Shown: positions 12,564 through 22,330 of the stretch, piece by piece
Layout of the letters: each line of letters begins with the position of its first letter
How positions within the stretch are numbered: position 1 is the stretch's first letter
Assembly (NCBI GenBank): GCA_964017155.1
Contig: OZ024862.1
Location: forward strand, 24,955,013 to 25,019,012
Direction of reading: 5' to 3'
Length of the DNA: 64,000 bases
Source: Oasisia sp. SBJ-2009
Lineage: Eukaryota; Annelida; Polychaeta; Sabellida; Siboglinidae
Made by a program: the position numbers and the translations under genes
Notes under the pieces: model-generated
What the model was told of the DNA's origin: nothing
Seen by the model: only the letters and a program-made list of their open reading frames with translations
Database searches by the model: none

Positions 12564-15500
12564 GACGACAGACCGACCGAACGGAGCGAAAGACCGAAAT
12601 CCAGAATCCAGGAACTACACTCACTGTGGCTTCCGTCGAACTTCCATGGGATAGGGAGCGACCACCGCTTAAAATAGGTTTTACGTTTTCGTCGCCGCTT
12701 TTTGGTACGCTTTCGTCGTCGCTTATTCTTTACGTTGAAGAACTGCTCCTCCTGTAACTCGAGCAGTTCGTCCATTTGTTCCTCCGTCAGTACGATGCAG
12801 ACATCGGCTCCATCTTGGCCATGTTTCATTAACTCTTCTTCCTCTTTCTGAAACGGTGTAAAACGACGGGAAAGGGTAAAACAGTTTAGTATGTCTGATG
12901 CTAATGAGTTTAGAACGTCAGAGCCTTTTTATTAATCTACGTAATAAGTGTGATGAACCATTGAAATTGCAAGTACACTATAAGATAAATCACACTAAAT
13001 CATTATTACTTATTTATTACTATATATTATACGTAACCCGTCTCTAAACGATTTAACTTATTTCTACTATTTAATGTTAATGTTGTTGACGTCGTAGGTG
13101 GGTTGTCGTTTTCATAAATTACGTTTTGTTAATTACTACAGATGACACGTTGCCTAAGTGGTTACAGCCATACCTGGATGTCGAACATTATTCCGTCAGA
13201 CTCAGCGGCCATTGCCCTAAATACCAGCATCTTTTTCTGTATACGTTTCCATTGGTCACACGGCATCCCGAAACAGCGCGTCCTGTTGTGTGTCGATGTA
13301 TTATCTGGACGCCCCACGTTGTCGGAGATATTGCCATTCGTAAATGCCTGAAACATAGTCAGTGAAATATGATGAAGAAATATTTAGGAAGTTAGAGAAT
13401 TGAGAACTTCAACTATGGGCGTTTTCGACCAAATATAGAACCATATGTTTAAATTCGGTCTTTTTTTACAGTAAAATAGTCTTCTTATTCATTCACTTGC
13501 CTATTCATAGTTAGGCAAGTGTATGAAAATCATAATTCCTTGATAACTGCTAAACATATATGATGATCGCATGGAAACCATTTATGCTTACAGATCGTTG
13601 TTGGTCTATCATGAAACTGGTCAGGTGTTTTATTGCGTTCATCTTTTGCAATAGTACATAAATAAAAGGGGTATAGGGGGCTCTGGTTAGGGGTACTACC
13701 TTTGATGTCTGGCATGCTGCACCTTCGGGTGGACAGGCATCATTGGTCTCCATCCATCCTCTAAATCTCTCACATGTGGCTCCAAGCGCCATGCCCCGGC
13801 AAACCGCTTCAGCTAGCGGACCAAACCAGGTGAGGGGGTGGTGTTAACACGGCACCACTGGGCGAAGGACCTCCCTGACGCAGGTCACCGGCCAGGGCGG
13901 AAGAGTTCCCAGACGAACTACAACGACCTCGTGTTCGAGACCAAGGCGAGCCACCTAGATGGAGGACATCGGCTGTGGTCAGGCATGGAGAGGGATGGGC
14001 TCCGCCATGCGACATCTGCCCTAGATACGCCACATGATGATGACAACCACTACGCAACCCACACCGGATCGGCCGTCGCCCGGGTTACAAAGGGCCGCGC
14101 CTTCTGCTGGATACCAGGGCGGAGGTGAAAAGTGTGCGACTGATATACCGGAAAACAAGATTAGTGCCAGGAGCAACATCATCACTGGCACATGGAATAT
14201 AAGAACATTGAGAGAAGCAGGCAAACTAGAAGAACTCACTCATGAGATGACCAGATACCGCTGGAACATCCTAGGACTCTGTGAAATGCGGTGGAAAAAC
14301 ATCGGAGAGACATCCACCCAGGAAGGACACAAACTATACTAGGGTTCCTCATTCACAAAAACACTGTAAACTGCGTCATGGGTTGTCGGCCAATTTCCAG
14401 CCGACTTATCACCATCCGCCTGAGGGCAACGCCATACAACATCACCATCATACAGGCGTATGCCCCTACATCAGACTCTGACGATAACGATTTAGAAGAC
14501 TTCTACGAACAACTGCAGGAAGTCCTTGATCAAACTCCAAAAAAAGACATCCCAGTGGTGCAAGGCGACTGGAACGCCAAGATAGGAGAAGATGCTTATG
14601 AGAACTGGAGAAGCACATGTTGAAGATACTGCAACACCAGATCAAATGAGAGAGGCCTAAGGCTCCTTGAATTTGCCAGCTACAACGACCTTATGCTGGC
14701 GAACACATTTGCCTCATTAGCCACCCGAGCAAAGTTATGCTGAAAATCTTGCTGAACCGACTGAAGCCACAAGCGGAAAAGATCATTGCCGAGGAACAAG
14801 CTGGCTTCAGACCAGGACGCAGCACAACAGAACAGATCTTCAACCTTAGGGTACTGTGCGAGAAGTACCTCCAACACCAGCAAGACCTCCATCACGTCTT
14901 CATTGACTTCAAGAAGACATTCGACAGGGTATGGCATGCAGCACTAAGGCCACCATGAAGCATTTCAACATCAACGCCAACCTGATCAGAATGATACAGA
15001 ACCTCTATGACAAGGCCACGAGCGCAGTCTACCTTAACAACAGCATAGGGGACTGGTTCAGAACCACCGTCGGAGTAAGACAAGGCTGTGTGCTCTCCCC
15101 CACCCTCTTCAACATCTTCTTGGACAGAATTATGACTGACGCACTGAACGACCATGAAGCAGCATTGGTGGCAGAAATATCACAAACTTGCGTTTTGCCG
15201 ACGACATAGACGGCCTGGCAGGAAGGGAAGACGAGCTAGCTGACTTGGTGGAGCGCATTGATAAGACTTCTACAGCCTTCGGCATGCAGATCAATGCAGA
15301 AAAGACCAAACTGATGACCAACAACACCAATGGCTTCAGCACTGACATCAAGGTCAACGGCGAGAAACTAGATTGCGTCAAGCGATTCAAATATATGGGA
15401 GCAATCATTACAGATGAAGGATCTAAACCTGAAAGTCTTGCCAGGATCGCCCAGGCCACAGCAGCACTCGCCAAACTCAAGACCATTTGGAATGACAGGA

Positions 15501-18027
15501 ATATAGCGCTCAGCTCAAAGATCAGCGCTCAGCTCAAAGATCAGACTGATGCGCTCCCTAGTCATGTCCATATTCCTGTACGCCTGTGAGTCTTGGACAT
15601 TAACAGCAGAAACCGAGAAAAGGATACAGGCCATGGAGATGAGATGCCTCAGAAAACTCCTCGGCATCACGTACAGAGAACACATCACCAACGAAGAGGT
15701 CCGAAACAGAACTCGGCAAGCCATTGGACCGCACGAAGACCTCCTGACCACAGTCAAACAACGAAAACTGAGTTGGTACGGCCACATAACAAGATCTTCA
15801 GGGCTTGCCAAGACGGTCATGCAAGGTACAGTCCAAGGAGGGAGAAGACGAGGCAGACAGAGAAAGAGATGGGAAGACAACATCCCGGAATGGACGGGCT
15901 TGACACTGGGCGCCGCCATGAGGAAAGCGGAGAAACGAGAAGAGTGGAGGGAGCTGGTTGCCAAGTCATCTGTGGTGCCCCAACGGTCCACTGAGACTAC
16001 GGGACAGGCAAGGCAAAGTACATAAATACTGCTTACGTAGGTTGGTGGGTCATATTCTATTGAGGGACTGGGGAATGATTTCAGATTAACACACAATCAG
16101 CGTTAATGAATTCCACAATCAGCGGCAATTAATGTCCAACGTTATTAAGCTTATACACATGACTGACTATTCAAATTCGGAGAAAGCGACATACAAACAT
16201 TTAAACAACACCTCGGCGGAACGCTGTTGTGAGCTGTTTTAGGCACAATAATGTTTAATAATAGACATCTGTATAATTTATACATTTCATTTAACTGATT
16301 TTATTTGGCATGGTTCCGTCGTTGTTCTTTGGGTATGATGCGTCAGAGTTGGCGATGTTTCGTCCGCGTTGTTCTGCCACGTTCCGCTAGAAATACGAAC
16401 CAGTCACCAACAACAATGTGGTGAACACACGACTACTCAGATGAACGACTGAATCTTAGTTTATGGACCATGCTCTACCCGCTATTGAACAGGATGGTCC
16501 CCTTTAATCGAACTGGCATCCGCCATTGTGGTATATGTGCTCCTCGATGACTACTCTGAATGAAATGTTCTACCCGCGAGTCATAGTTGGATTTAAGTAG
16601 AGTGTGGTCATTTTGTCATTTACGATAACATGATTGTAACGCGTAATTCACCAATCGTGGGGAGCGATGTCGCGCGGTAGAGCGCCGGATTGTCAATCAA
16701 GGGGACTGTGGTTCAATCTCACCTACCGCCGTTTCAAAATTTAGGCAATTTCGTTCACCCCACATGTGCCTGTGTCTTTCGAAAGAGACACTAAAAGCCG
16801 TTGGTCCCTTCTATCTGGTGTATATACCAAGGGAAGTAAAATATCCCACACAGGGAGTAAATGTGTAACCTGTAGTGGACTCACTAATTCTAGAGAAGCA
16901 CAACTCCTGCGTTAGCCCAAGTTTGGGCTGTTTGGAGGAAACCATCTGAGACCTAAGACGTGAGACCAGAGTATGATGGCGTCTGTAGAAAGCAAGCGAC
17001 GGTTGAGTGGTAGAGTGGCCAAATCTTACATGATGCAACAAATTGAAATGTACCATATACGGGCGAAAAAAAAGGTTGGGTAAGTAAACAACTATGGTCA
17101 CATTTCAGGAAAATCTGTTGAGACGAAAATACCTCCTAATGCACCCAAAGTTGATCGCATAATGATAAATCTAAGAATTTGTCAATTTGACAATCAAATT
17201 TGTTCAATAGTGAACCTATAAACTGTCTATCCTATGAATGTTTTGATTGATTTGACTATATGTAACTGTCAAATTGACAACTTCTTAAATATATCACTGT
17301 GCGATTAACTTTGGGGGCGTTGAGAGGTATTTTACTTTTTCTCTGAAATGTTAATACAGTAGTTTTCTCACCCAACCTCATCTTTTTGGCCCGTATGCGT
17401 GGTTGATTTCTTTTTGTTTGTCTACCATAATATAGATGGTATAATTTTCACACAGTCGGATGCCATCAGGAGGCTGCTTCTGATGACATGTCCGTGTATA
17501 ATTATGTGTAAAACAGTTTACATCTCGTCTTTATATTATAACTAATATTGCCGGGGTATTCGGTGACGGGCAGACCCACGAGGTAGAGTTCTGAAAACGG
17601 CATATATACATAAGTCAGCGCGTATGCACGCATACATACATACATTCGAGCGCACTTATGTATGCACACGCACAAACACACCTAAAGCATAGCATCAAAA
17701 TACTGCAAAAATTTCTTTTGTTTGAGAACAGATCGATGCTACAACTAATAACGTGTCCGTCAGAACGTTTAGACTCGAATGGTTTAGATGCGAATAACGT
17801 TCAGCTATAACGCCATTGAATGCGGCCTACACTTGACATGGATTATAACTAGCCGCTACCAAACATAGTTAGCGTGTTTACAAACAAATCATAACGTTTT
17901 TACGACGAGACATGAAGATTGCATAAATCCTCCAGTCTTTAACTACTTATTTGCAATCTGCACTCACTTGTGTTACGAGAAAGAAGCTGGCGAATCCCAG
18001 AAGAACAACAAACAAGATGGAACTCAT
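4094..18027 (-). CDS. Gene A: secreted astacin-family zinc metalloproteinase (signal-pro-astacin-EGF-CUB), 3' end outside window
   Basis: Multi-exon gene of 11 visible coding exons: 18027-17968, 13347-13174, 12847-12625, 12278-12146, 7376-7304, 7075-6881, 6583-6457, 5851-5720, 5516-5404, 4823-4696, 4224-4094. Phases match at every junction and no exon has an in-frame stop. Astacins are secreted zinc endopeptidases activated by propeptide removal. Visible here are a hydrophobic signal peptide, a polybasic furin-type site before the mature N-terminus, the HEVGHSLGLFHE zinc motif, an LMHYGP Met-turn, astacin cysteines, an EGF-like module and a complete CUB. The last exon ends in phase 1, as its paralogue does before a vWA exon. 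Because window bases 1-300 match the sequence just upstream of that vWA exon, the rest of gene A probably lies just past the left edge. One oddity is a GC donor after exon 10. The substrate is unknown; venom, egg-envelope or matrix roles are all possible for the family. Confidence 0.85.
4270..4475 (-). mobile_element. tRNA-derived SINE
   Basis: The minus strand carries a Pol III A box (TGGCTCAGTGGATGGGG) and B box (GGGTTCGAATCC) at tRNA-like spacing, then a non-tRNA body. The paralogous place in gene B holds a decayed copy (39,810-40,085), so this insertion predates the gene duplication. Confidence 0.6.
4696..4823 (-). CDS. Gene A exon 10: CUB domain, middle part, with GC splice donor
   Basis: 128 bp, acceptor CCAG, phase 0 to 2. 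Encodes HTVVLRFQDKFGVYAHIQGQ then C and WVEVQYSKHF, the central CUB strands. The donor reads AAG|GCAAGC, where gene B has AAG|GTAAGC. GC-AG introns are a known minority class, and the rest of the site is a strong match. Confidence 0.82.
4895..5246 (+). repeat. (CGAA)n microsatellite, about 88 units
   Basis: Essentially perfect tetranucleotide tract in the intron between gene A exons 9 and 10. Gene B has only a short CAAAC stretch at the same site (about 40,485), so the expansion is specific to copy A. Open frames across it are artefacts of the repeat. Confidence 0.97.
5404..5516 (-). CDS. Gene A exon 9: CUB domain, first part
   Basis: 113 bp, phase 1 to 0, donor TCG|GTAAGA. The acceptor is AAG here and CAG in gene B. 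It starts FCGGKFDAT and includes STPGYDTVKRY and ECNWLI, the CUB opening pattern CGG...G.I.SP.YP....C.W.I. Confidence 0.82.
5720..5851 (-). CDS. Gene A exon 8: EGF-like domain
   Basis: 132 bp, acceptor GTAG, donor ACG|GTAAGT, phase 1 to 1 (a shuffling-type symmetric module). Six cysteines in EGF order, including CDRCRCPDGFGGKYC. It has 43 residues, a normal EGF-like length, and follows the astacin domain as in BMP1/tolloid-like and blastula-protease-like astacins. Almost identical to the gene B exon. Confidence 0.9.
6457..6583 (-). CDS. Gene A exon 7: astacin domain C-terminal end
   Basis: 127 bp, acceptor GTAG, donor ACG|GTAAAT, phase 0 to 1. Encodes GQRVGLSFLNSKFINFAYC, the family's iGQR.GLS..D...IN..Y.C closing block. 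The final Cys lies next to the EGF module in the following exon. Confidence 0.87.
6881..7075 (-). CDS. Gene A exon 6: astacin zinc-binding motif and Met-turn
   Basis: 195 bp, acceptor TACAG, donor AAG|GTACGA, phase 0 to 0. It opens with FGTPVHEVGHSLGLFHEQ, supplying the three zinc-ligand histidines and catalytic Glu of HExxHxxGxxHE, and ends with NSLMHYGPK, the Met-turn with the conserved Tyr. All catalytic residues are present, so the peptidase should be active if expressed. Confidence 0.93.
7304..7376 (-). CDS. Gene A exon 5: astacin domain, GCWS segment
   Basis: 73 bp, acceptor TTAG, donor ATG|GTAAGT, phase 2 to 0. Encodes GCWSFIGRVNQFPQLL, the conserved GC.S.vGR...Q.v.L block just before the zinc helix. 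The preceding intron of 4.8 kb (1.2 kb in gene B) is enlarged by foldback, LINE and microsatellite insertions. Confidence 0.85.
7765..7890. repeat. Short interspersed repeat with ATATAGCGC motif
   Basis: About 125 bp (TATATAGCGCAGTATCC ... CAATGCGCTTTACAC) present in gene A intron 4 and absent from gene B at the aligned place. GCGC-plus-AT 3' ends of this kind are usual for L2/CR1-type LINE tails. Confidence 0.4.
8688..10460. mobile_element. Foldback-like element with about 320-bp inverted arms
   Basis: 8688-9015 and the reverse complement of 10135-10460 match over about 320 bp, including CGCCAAACTTCTC, GAAAATTCACA, CACAAAATACCG and TAAATAATATAATAATAAT. The 1.1-kb centre holds LINE-tail-like GGCGCTATAT sequences but no gene. 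Absent from the shorter gene B intron, so inserted after duplication or lost from B. Confidence 0.6.
9168..9244. repeat. Hairpin from two opposed GCGC LINE tails
   Basis: GGATGTGGCGCTATATTAAA at 9168 is mirrored by its near-perfect inverse at 9222-9244, giving 23-nt arms. A third same-sense copy sits near 10,010. Confidence 0.5.
10980..11430 (-). mobile_element. LINE reverse-transcriptase fragment
   Basis: Minus-strand frames read EYFADQLKTAKISLFLRK, then ENGFMPQHSIEFTALYLVDR and INILLYLSKAFDIIDHT, the RT blocks up to motif A (D of LSKAFD). Broken by stops; in gene A intron 4. Confidence 0.6.
11431..11657 (+). repeat. (ACACGC)n microsatellite
   Basis: Hexanucleotide tract of about 225 bp with a CA-rich edge. 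Alternating purine-pyrimidine, so capable of Z-DNA. Confidence 0.96.
12146..12278 (-). CDS. Gene A exon 4: astacin domain, N-terminal lobe
   Basis: 133 bp, acceptor TATAG, donor GG|GTACGT, phase 1 to 2. It encodes the helix and first disulfide region, including VLSHWSEQTCIRFKEV, matching the astacin pattern AM..W...TCI.F. The Cys here pairs in the family with one in the C-terminal lobe. Confidence 0.85.
12330..12560. repeat. AT-rich tandem repeat ((TA)n with duplicated 110-bp unit)
   Basis: TA tracts interrupted twice by the same block (ATATATTATATACACAGTATATAT and flanks), so a unit of about 110 bp is duplicated. In the intron after gene A exon 3. Confidence 0.85.
12625..12847 (-). CDS. Gene A exon 3: acidic/helical propeptide, polybasic cleavage site, start of astacin domain
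   Basis: 223 bp, phase 0 to 1, donor ACA|GTGAGT. It encodes an acidic stretch, LTEEQMDELLELQEEQFF, then a run with RRKR and RRRKRK (proprotein-convertase-type site), then the mature astacin start RWSLPIPWKF, which fits the family's W...IPY-like N-terminus. Activation by a furin-like convertase is inferred from the basic run. Confidence 0.85.
13174..13347 (-). CDS. Gene A exon 2: propeptide, cysteine-containing segment
   Basis: 58 codons, acceptor TTTCAG, donor CAG|GTATGG, phase 0 on both sides. It encodes a segment with RCFGMPCDQWKR, conserved in gene B as RCYGMPCDQWQR. Conservation between the copies, with an open frame, supports coding status. I see no known domain; by position it is the N-terminal propeptide. 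Confidence 0.8.
13665..16016 (+). mobile_element. RTE-type LINE (RTE-2), internally deleted, with 12-bp TSD
   Basis: Flanked by AGTACATAAATA at 13653-13664 and 16017-16028. Order: leader 13665-14060, endonuclease 14150-14700 (WNIRTLREAGKLEELTHEM, CEMRWKNIGE, VVQGDWNAKIGE), then a direct jump at about 14,705-14,720 into the RT (AEEQAGFRPGRSTTEQIF, FIDFKKTFDRVWHAA, RFADDIDGLAGRED) and the C-terminal block to 15994. The endonuclease C-terminus and RT N-terminus are missing, and several frameshifts exist. It sits in gene A intron 1 and is absent from gene B. Confidence 0.85.
16660..17050 (+). mobile_element. tRNA-headed SINE
   Basis: Begins GGGGAGCGATGTCGCGCGGT AGAGCG with a Pol III A-box-like block, then GTGGTTCAATCTC (B box). 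The body contains TTTCGAAAGAGACACTAAAA and GGTCCCTTCTATCTG, of the kind seen in metazoan SINE central/tail domains. The tRNA head does not fold into a full cloverleaf, so it is not a functional tRNA gene. Confidence 0.55.
17052..17397. mobile_element. MITE/foldback element with about 150-bp inverted arms
   Basis: 17052-17205 and the reverse complement of 17250-17397 match: ATACGGGC, GGTTGGGT, CATTTCAG, AAAATACCTC, CCCAAAGTT and TTGTCAATTTGACA appear in the same order in both arms. It directly follows the SINE and has no coding capacity. Confidence 0.65.
17968..18027 (-). CDS. Gene A exon 1: signal peptide
   Basis: Twenty codons, MSSILFVVLLGFASFFLVTQ, a typical short basic-free secretory signal, then a consensus GTGAGT donor in phase 0. 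The start is the first ATG after a 5' leader conserved with gene B and the two palindrome first exons. Exon 2 begins in phase 0 with an Ala-rich position suited to signal-peptidase cleavage near the junction. Confidence 0.8.
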
Positions 18028-18029
18028 GT

Positions 18030-18160
18030 TGTTAGGACTTCACTGTATCTGCTCCAAGTGTGCTTTGGTTTAGCTTTGTCGCTCAGCCTATTGTTGTTTT
18101 TGTTCACTAAGCCGCGCTATCGTTGCTTTGATATGACGATATATATTTCCGTATCTGAAC
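18030..18160 (-). promoter_or_regulatory. Conserved 5' leader/promoter block of gene A
   Basis: Upstream of the ATG the minus strand carries GCGGCTTAGTGAAC and CAATAGGCTGAGCGAC, conserved in gene B (50,870-50,920) and in weaker form in C and D. An AT run TATATAT at about 18,141-18,148 is a possible TATA element. Conservation of leader sequence across four copies suggests a shared core promoter. Confidence 0.45.
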
Positions 18161-18299
18161 AGATTCCCGTAGATTACCGTCGTCACGATCACATCTGGTT
18201 ACTAAACTGAAACAGAACATGATCTTACTGACTTAGCCACAACTGTTATGAACACTGAATAATTAAAACATACGTTGGAGCGTTTCGTTGACATTTTCT

Positions 18300-18690
18300 A
18301 CGTGTCAGTTCACCATCAGCGGTGAGTGTTGATCATCCACTGATATCACGCGACGTAGCTCAGATTCTGTTCCGCACATCGAGTTGGCCCATAGGGAGGG
18401 ACAGAGAACAGCTGTACACTTCCTTTCCTGAATCTATGACTGGACAGATTATATGAAGGTTCAACCCGTTCATAAAGTTCACCATCGGAACAGAGAGAGG
18501 CAATAAACTTCCTTTCCTGGACCTATGAACGCACATGTTATTTTATGGATCCAATTGTTCATAACATTCACCATCTGAACAGAGACAAGAAGTCAGCTTC
18601 CTTCTCTAAACTTAAGCATGTACATTTCAGAAGATGTATCCACTTTTTCATCAAGTTCACCATCGGACCAAAGAAAGCACTCCACTAATG
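18300..18690. repeat. Promoter-proximal minisatellite, unit about 110-120 bp
   Basis: Three to four imperfect units with the core CACTTCCTTTCCTGGACCTA TGAAC and TTCATAAAGTTCACCATCGG AACAGAGA, upstream of gene A. Gene B has about two units at 51,125-51,345. Confidence 0.6.
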
Positions 18691-19124
18691 GAGAGATTAA
18701 TTGGAAATGTAATTTGCAAAGACATAAATATTGACAATTAACATAGGCATATGTTGAAAAAACATCCTGTAAATAGATTAGATAACGAAATCGTACTATT
18801 GTCATTTTAAAACAATTAAAACCTGTTCTACATTGGAACAATTTACTCAATATGTACAATGGTTTAAAGTTATCTTATCTCCACCTGGCAATGTTAGCAT
18901 TGAGTGTCAAACGAACCGTTTACAAAAATTATCAGAAGAAATATCTTCGATCTATAATATCTTCTACATATAATTAACACGCCCATCTTATTTTCTAGAA
19001 TACGGATTTGTTTTAAGCAGGATTATATTTATAAACTCAAAAGAATCACTTTTCAGTAATCAATGATCAGAACACCTGACTATCATAGTAGAGTCTAAAA
19101 TTGCAGTTTCGTGACAATTTTCTG

Positions 19125-22100
19125 GCTGCTAAGATTTGATTTCTAAGGACCTTTCAAAACGATTTAGCTGCCAGGTCCCTCTAAAAAAGCTGTCATTTTC
19201 CGCCAAAACTCGTCCACGAGGATTCCGATTCTGACATCAGTTTGACGCTACGACATCATGTTGACCTATACATCTGAGATGGCCGCCATCTGGTAGAACG
19301 AAAACGTAACTTTTGAACCAGACCACCTAGTAGCATGTATGACGACTCGACCAAGAGGATTCCGATTCTTACATCAGTTTGAAATTATAACATCATTTTG
19401 ACCCATATATCTAAGATGGCTGCCTTCCGGTCAAAGATGGGCGCCATCTGGTACAGCGAAAACGTAACTATTGAACAAGGCGAAAAGATGTGGGATTTGA
19501 AGTTTGCATTTATACACTGTGTTCAGTGACAAATGTTAACGTCAAACCCATTTTACCTTGGTATTGCTGTCCTTCAAGCATTCTACCTGCATAAGGATAT
19601 CTTGCAGTACAAAAATTATGAATGTATTACAAAAGGATTAATTATAATTCAAAGGAAGCTCTTTTTATTAGTTGTAACTTGAATAGTTATCACATGAAAC
19701 CACTTAAAATATGTCAAACATATTTTACCCTGATAATTGTGCTGTTTAGCCATTTTGCTTAGCCAAATGTCACCATAATACAATTAAATTTTTTTAGGTG
19801 AAACCTACTATTATGCTACACATTGTTATGACATAGTAGCTGATGAATCAATGTGACATTGGGTAACATGATCACTCCGAATCAGAGCATTCTGCCTCAC
19901 TAGATTGTGAATCATCAGATTCAAATAAATCCCCCTCCTCCTCTGTACATCATCACCCCCTTTATCCTACTCCTTGTTCTCATCTTCCTCGCTCTCTTCA
20001 GCTGGCCCTGGTGGCGAGGTATAGTGCTTTAGAAACGCCAAGTAGATGGCGCGGAGGCTGTGTTTGGCGGAGGGCAGTGACAACCTTAGACTGATCAGGG
20101 TCGTTCACACAGATGATAGGTCAACATCGCTATCATGGCTGGAAGACACCTTGTGTACGTAGTTCAGCCACTTGCACGGGGTGCTATCTCGCGTATGCTG
20201 ATCTTTCGATGCTGGAGTTGCCATCGTCGAGATCATGTCCATGTCGACGAGAGCGAGGTATGGTTCCTGCTGTTTGCCTCATACTCCTGAACAAGACGTT
20301 CTAGACGCTGCAGAAACATTCAGTTGCAGCGGTTTGCAGTATCTCCTCCTCTCAATGTGAGAAATTCGTCATTGTCAATGATAGTTCACCTTCAGCGATC
20401 TCGTCAGGACTGACCGAGCACCGCTCGAGGTCATGCATGGTCCAGACGTCACGAAGGAAAAGCACGTTCTATAGCGGATCCCCATGCCTAGCTTGTAGTA
20501 ACAGTCGACAAGCTTCTTGCTGCGAGTCATCCCGTGATCGGTAACGATGACGGTAGTGGTAGGTCGTCTGATTGCTTACCGTGTGAGGAGAGAGATGTGA
20601 GAGAAAGAGTATGGTTCGGAACAGATCTACCCTCTTCTTCCACCGCAAAGCAGATAGCAGTTGCACCATGATATGAGAGAGTTCTTCCTCATCCTCATCC
20701 TCGAACTCCTCGACCTTCGACGGCCACGGAATGAATTTGATTGACTTTATGTCATCCATGACATGGCTTCATCATATGTACCACAACAACACTTGTTATA
20801 AACTAGGTCGCTGTGGGTCATCTGCGGGCGGGCCTCGAAGCCGATTTTCCCTTCAAACTCCTGTGTCAGAATGTCTTTGATGTAGGACGACTTGGCACCG
20901 GATGTTTGGAAGCCATACCGAGAAATTATAGAGTTATAGTCTCGGATTAGACTTTGCAGTGACCTTAGCTCATGTTCCTCAAAGATAACTGTTCTGATGT
21001 AATCAATCAATGATAGTACGAGCCTCACGGTGAGTGAGAATTTGCAATCTTCACACATGTTCTGGTAACTACGCACATATTTTAACCATCATTTCCTGTG
21101 GTATCTGATCACAAGCGCATAGGGCTGCTGAACAGCTGCATAATCGATCAGACAATTGATTCTGTCTTGCATTCTCAGATCTTCCAAGGTCACCGTGCGA
21201 CTCTTGAAAGCTGCCCATGTTTGATCGTACGACATCAAGCCCAGCTTTGACTTTGGAGGTTTGGCCGACTCTCTCTTACAGCACCAGACATATTTTATGT
21301 TATCATATATCAGCCCTAAACTCGATCATAGCCGCTTGGCAGCTGGAGCTGCAGCTGGGGAACAAGCATCAGACATAGACAAAGACTGAGATTGGCATTC
21401 ATCGACTTCTCGATGTTTCTGTCTTTTATTCGGGTGCTCAAGATACTTGGTATTCCATAAGGTCAACCTTGTCAAGACCGCTCCACAACAGGGCCTTTTT
21501 TCTTGAGATTTTGAGGTAATGGAATCGGTAGCTTCATCGCCAAGCCCGCCACACTGACGACACATGGAACAGTTGACATTATCATAAACTATGTTCTCTA
21601 TTCACATCACAAACCGCCGACACGACGGCATCACACAACGCGCTGCCTCGTACGCTCGTACCAATGCCTGGAAAAACAAAGCACTACCAGATGTGTGTGA
21701 CATGAAATTATACAAAGAGAGAATAATTAATTAGCCGGAGAGGCAAGTGTGCTTCGTTAAAACAAATCAGACCTTCATTCTCCTCAATAAGAGATTTGTA
21801 CCCTCATTAAAAGTCCAGTCAATATGGCCCTCACCCCAAAAGAACTCACTTCTAGAACCAGTAATCATCATGTCGGGCAGCGGGGTTCTCGCACGTTTGA
21901 TATTAGTTGGGTCCAGGACTTCGATTCCTTAACCAGTATATATTACCTTAGAGATCGACTTTGAATGTCCTTGATTGTATCACGTGACCTTGATATTAAT
22001 TCGATCTGTCACCTTCATTGATTGCTCAGTGCATCGATTTAGCCGTTACGTTGTCGTTCTACCAGATGGCGACCGTCTTGGATGTATGTGTCAAAATGAG

Positions 22101-22330
22101 GTCATTACGTCAAACTGATGTCAGAATCAAAATACGCATGGACGACTTACCCGAAAAAATATTTTCATACATGATGTTTGGCACTTTGGTTCAAAAGTAA
22201 TTTTTTCGAGATGGTGCCAGCGGCCATTTTGGATTTGGCCCTCTGGGCCAGAAAATGCCAGCATTTGTTAGAAAGACCTGAGGGTTATTGTTTTCTTAAT
22301 ATTTCCATAGAAGTCAACTAAATCATCAAC
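19125..22330 (-). mobile_element. Decayed element encoding an orphan invertebrate protein family, with long inverted repeats
   Basis: Inverted flanks: 19,172-19,485 and the reverse complement of 22,030-22,285 share AGGTC..TCTAA, GCTG.CATTTTC, GATTCTGACATCAGTTTGAC, CATTTTGAC.CATA and GCCATCTGGTAGAACG. The left flank contains two tandem ~140-bp units. Between them the minus strand encodes, in broken frames from 21,565 to 20,280, a CxxC start (MCRQCGGLG), LRSLQSLIRDYNSIISRYGF, KSSYIKDILTQEFEGKIGF, KSIKFIPWPSKVEEFEDEDE, RPTTTVIVT.HGMTRSKKLV and IIDNDEFL...ANRCN. I recognise this order from uncharacterised multi-copy proteins of corals, molluscs and other invertebrates. I know no enzyme assignment for this part. 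Confidence 0.6.

Noticed and set aside
16660..16735. Functional tRNA gene
   Set aside because: A and B boxes are present but acceptor and T stems do not pair; the sequence continues into a SINE body.
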